From contig NZ_MJIL01000099.1 in the NCBI RefSeq assembly GCF_001939735.1, forward strand, positions 1 to 64,000: 64,000 nt of DNA. The letters are read 5' to 3'. Each line of letters begins with the position of its first letter. Positions within the stretch are counted from its first letter, which is position 1. The translations under genes were made by a program, and so were the position numbers. The stretch is from Photobacterium proteolyticum. Its GTDB lineage: Bacteria > Pseudomonadota > Gammaproteobacteria > Enterobacterales > Vibrionaceae. The notes under the pieces were generated by a model, which worked only from the letters and a program-made list of their open reading frames with translations, made no database searches and was not told where the DNA came from. Shown piece after piece: positions 61,390-64,000 of this stretch.

Positions 61390-64000
61390 ATGGACGAAAT
61401 TAAGCAGTTACAGCTTAAAGCCAATGATGGCAAAGCATATATATTTACTGTTGCAACTAATAATTCTAGTCAAATATCGTCTCAATTCGAAACGCTTCAG
61501 TTAGCCCGGCTACATGTTGATAAATTTGCTCGCCTAAGGCCAAGGCAGGGCGGCGATTTATTGGCTGTACTGGGGATGCTTGATTTTCAGGCTGAAGTCC
61601 AAGCTAGATCCGGTAACCATAATGCATTCGTTAAAGCGCAGGAAAGAGTCGCGAAGGCTTTATTTGAAGGGGAGCTAACAGTATTTGAAATTCCGGCTAT
61701 TGACCCCGTTGTTATGCATCAACCGTCGTTGCTTGAAATTGCGGCTAAGACAACAAAGCAGGTAGGGACACAAGGGGGTAAAAAGGATAATTCCTCTGCG
61801 GGGAAAGACACTGTTCGAGATAGCAAAGTGCCGGTCACACCTGATGAGATGGAGTATTGTGGCGATCCCGTATCGATGGCCACCGGTGAAGAAATTCTGC
61901 ATTTAACGGACATTTCTCTGTCAGGAAGTTCGCCTATTCAATGGCAACGGTTATATCGTTCCAGTCTTTGTTCGGACAATGTCGGATTAGGTTATGGATG
62001 GCGAAGCAACTTCCATTACGAGTTAACCAAGTATCAGTCGGCGGAAGGAGATAGTGAGCAGTGGCGCTTTATCGATAGCCAGGGCTCGGTATTGGTGTTC
62101 GATGATGTAGATAAAGGAGCTGTGAGTTATCAATTAACCGCAGGGGCTACGCTGTATCATGATCCTCATGGTTATTATCAGCTCGTGCTAAATGATGGCC
62201 GACAGTTGCGTTTTGTCTATCAGCATCGGCGTTGGTTGCTTGAAAGGTTGCGAGAAAATGAAACCCTTCAATATCGTTTTAGCTACTCCAGCGCAGGGCG
62301 ATTAATACGAATAGTTGCTAATAACTGTCAGGCACTTGAATTACGATATGATGCCGGGGGAAATCTGATTGAGGTTCAGGCTAATGCCGGGGGGACGCCT
62401 TATGTCCTGGCACATTATCACTATAGTGCTGAAGGGGATTTATGCGAAGCAAGTAACCGTCAACAGCAGGTTGAGAACTATCAGTATTCAGGCCACTTAC
62501 TGACCCGTAGAATTCGTCCATCAGGCTTTAGTCATTACTTTAAATGGCAGGGAGCAGGCTCATTAGCCAGATGCATTGCTCAGTGGGGTGACGAAGATAA
62601 TTATCGGTATAGTTTTGAGTATGATCTTGATAAGCATACGGCAGTGAGCACCGATAGCCAGGGCAATCAATGGCGATACGAGCATAACACTCAGGGAAAG
62701 TTGATTCGGAAGGTGTCTCCGAAAGGGCATGTTTGGCGATATTGTTATGACTCCCGCTCAAGAAAAATTGCGGAAATTGCACCTGGCGGTGAAGCAACGC
62801 GATTTTTTTATAATCATTATGGCCAGCTACGTGAGAGACAATCTCCAGACGGTAGCATAACACGTTATGACTACAATCGAATGGGGTTAGTTAGCCGTAT
62901 AGTCGATGCAGAAGGTCGTGAATGGCGCAATGATTTCAACAGCTTTGGTCGATTGTTAAGCCAATATGATCCTGCAAGTGGCACCAAGCAATTTCATTAT
63001 GATCGTTACGGAAGAGTGATTTGCATTGAGCACTCGAACGGACATAGCCAACGGTATTGGTGGGATGAACATGGGCTGTTGGCTGCATATCAAGACGGTG
63101 AGGCAATAACCCGTTACAGCTATGATGAACTAGGCGAAATTAACGGTATTATCAATACCGATGGTTGGGTGACACAGTTCAAGCGGGATCGTTCGGGAAA
63201 TATAATCGAAGTTGCTGAATACCCGCAAACGAACCCAGAGCAACATCGCTGCCTCTCAATTGATTACGACTGGGCCGGTCGTCCTACATCATTCACTGCC
63301 GCATTAGACAGAACATATACCCTTGTTTATCAAGGCCTTGCTCAACCTGTTCAGTATATTCGTCCTGATGGCAGTTGGCTTAAGTTTCAATATGATAAAG
63401 AACGTAATCTGACAGCCATAGAGCGTAGTGATGGTGTTTCTTACTGTCTTGAGTACGACAGTGAAGAGCAGATACAGAAGACAATTGGTTTTGATGGCCG
63501 TACTCAGGAATATCAGTATGACGGGCAGGGGCGATTAATTAGCCTAGCAGAACAAGGCGAGCGATTAGTACAGCTCAAGCGCGATAAATGCGGCCGAGTG
63601 GTTGATCAACGTTTTACTGCTTTGGGGGTATCCGAGTCTAACCATTTCCAATATGACAATATCGGGCGTTTAAATTATGCAAATAATGCCCAGCGTAGAC
63701 TGAGTATCCATTATCATCTTAGTGGCCAGCCAGCAAAGATATGCCAGGATAACTGGATTATCTTGCATGAATACGATGCTAACGGAAATCGTATTACTAC
63801 CCGGTTACCAGATAATCATCGAATACATTATCGTTATAACGAAAAAGGCCTCCTTACAGGTATAGACTGGGATCAACAACAATTGTTCCAGTGTAAATTC
63901 GATAGCAGTGCAAGAGAAGTTTACCGTGAGCAAAGTAACGGCGTAACGCTTTCGCAGTCCTTTGATGTGCTAGGGCGTTTGAACCAGCAGTGTTGGAAAT
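61390..64000 (+). CDS. rhs: Rhs-family protein, 3' end beyond the window
   Basis: At least 870 residues are encoded without a stop up to the window edge. Residues 1-155 are an N-terminal domain without PAAR or membrane helices. From about 156 (CGDPVSMATGEE) the DUF6531/Rhs cage begins, followed from about 280 by many YD repeats (for example FDSSAREVYREQSNG and YDELGEINGIINTDG). Rhs cages enclose a variable C-terminal toxin, which is not in this window. AGGA lies just before the ATG. It is probably a T6SS cargo mounted on the upstream PAAR. Confidence 0.93.
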   Translation, partial: MDEIKQLQLKANDGKAYIFTVATNNSSQISSQFETLQLARLHVDKFARLRPRQGGDLLAVLGMLDFQAEVQARSGNHNAFVKAQERVAKALFEGELTVFEIPAIDPVVMHQPSLLEIAAKTTKQVGTQGGKKDNSSAGKDTVRDSKVPVTPDEMEYCGDPVSMATGEEILHLTDISLSGSSPIQWQRLYRSSLCSDNVGLGYGWRSNFHYELTKYQSAEGDSEQWRFIDSQGSVLVFDDVDKGAVSYQLTAGATLYHDPHGYYQLVLNDGRQLRFVYQHRRWLLERLRENETLQYRFSYSSAGRLIRIVANNCQALELRYDAGGNLIEVQANAGGTPYVLAHYHYSAEGDLCEASNRQQQVENYQYSGHLLTRRIRPSGFSHYFKWQGAGSLARCIAQWGDEDNYRYSFEYDLDKHTAVSTDSQGNQWRYEHNTQGKLIRKVSPKGHVWRYCYDSRSRKIAEIAPGGEATRFFYNHYGQLRERQSPDGSITRYDYNRMGLVSRIVDAEGREWRNDFNSFGRLLSQYDPASGTKQFHYDRYGRVICIEHSNGHSQRYWWDEHGLLAAYQDGEAITRYSYDELGEINGIINTDGWVTQFKRDRSGNIIEVAEYPQTNPEQHRCLSIDYDWAGRPTSFTAALDRTYTLVYQGLAQPVQYIRPDGSWLKFQYDKERNLTAIERSDGVSYCLEYDSEEQIQKTIGFDGRTQEYQYDGQGRLISLAEQGERLVQLKRDKCGRVVDQRFTALGVSESNHFQYDNIGRLNYANNAQRRLSIHYHLSGQPAKICQDNWIILHEYDANGNRITTRLPDNHRIHYRYNEKGLLTGIDWDQQQLFQCKFDSSAREVYREQSNGVTLSQSFDVLGRLNQQCWK

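Overview
The window looks like the chromosome of a Vibrionaceae-type marine gammaproteobacterium. The basis is inference from content: tandem CspA-type cold-shock genes, a TmaR/YeeX homologue, YjdM, a FadL-type porin, a Serratia-type nuclease, and a full type VI secretion (T6SS) locus with a phosphorylation switch. No rRNA, tRNA or CRISPR array was seen.

Region 1-6.0 kb is an AT-rich accessory stretch. It opens with four CCGGAAT iterons at exact 23-bp spacing, resembling an IS21-type element end. It then carries small membrane or hypothetical genes, an LprI-like protein, a TolA-domain lipoprotein gene broken by one in-frame stop, yjdM, a diverged repeat present twice, and a truncated hydrolase. 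A PAS-type chemoreceptor follows (6.5-8.1 kb).

Region 8.2-25.2 kb is a coherent but poorly understood cluster. It encodes a dihaem cytochrome c, a Cys-type sulfatase, a MoxR ATPase with DUF58, DUF4381, two VWA proteins and a BatD-like protein, a LysR regulator, a PafA-like phosphatase, a cysteine-free SUMF1-fold protein, an anaerobic sulfatase maturase, a HEAT/TPR protein and a FadL-like porin. The sulfatase motif C-T-A-G-R fits the radical-SAM maturase, and the SUMF1-like protein cannot be an ordinary formylglycine-generating enzyme. I infer a periplasmic sulfatase/phosphatase system with its own maturation and MoxR-VWA assembly machinery.

Region 25.4-30.3 kb holds a stand-alone YopH-type tyrosine phosphatase, a class 3 lipase, an exported DRGH nuclease, two cold-shock genes with their own terminators, and tmaR.

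Region 30.3-64.0 kb is the T6SS. On the minus strand lie a PpkA-like kinase, a probable large effector and two small genes that may be immunity genes. On the plus strand the order is tagH-tssJ-tssK-tssL-tssM-tagF-pppA-tssA-tssB-tssC, then a second tssC paralogue, tagJ-tssE-tssF-tssG-clpV-hcp-vgrG-PAAR, a thiolase-fold protein, and an Rhs protein that runs off the right edge. The kinase, PP2C phosphatase, FHA protein and TagF form the known threonine-phosphorylation control set. TagJ and ClpV fit an HSI-1-like architecture. The thiolase-fold gene between PAAR and Rhs is a candidate loading factor, and the C-terminal domain of the 746-residue effector is one I do not recognise.
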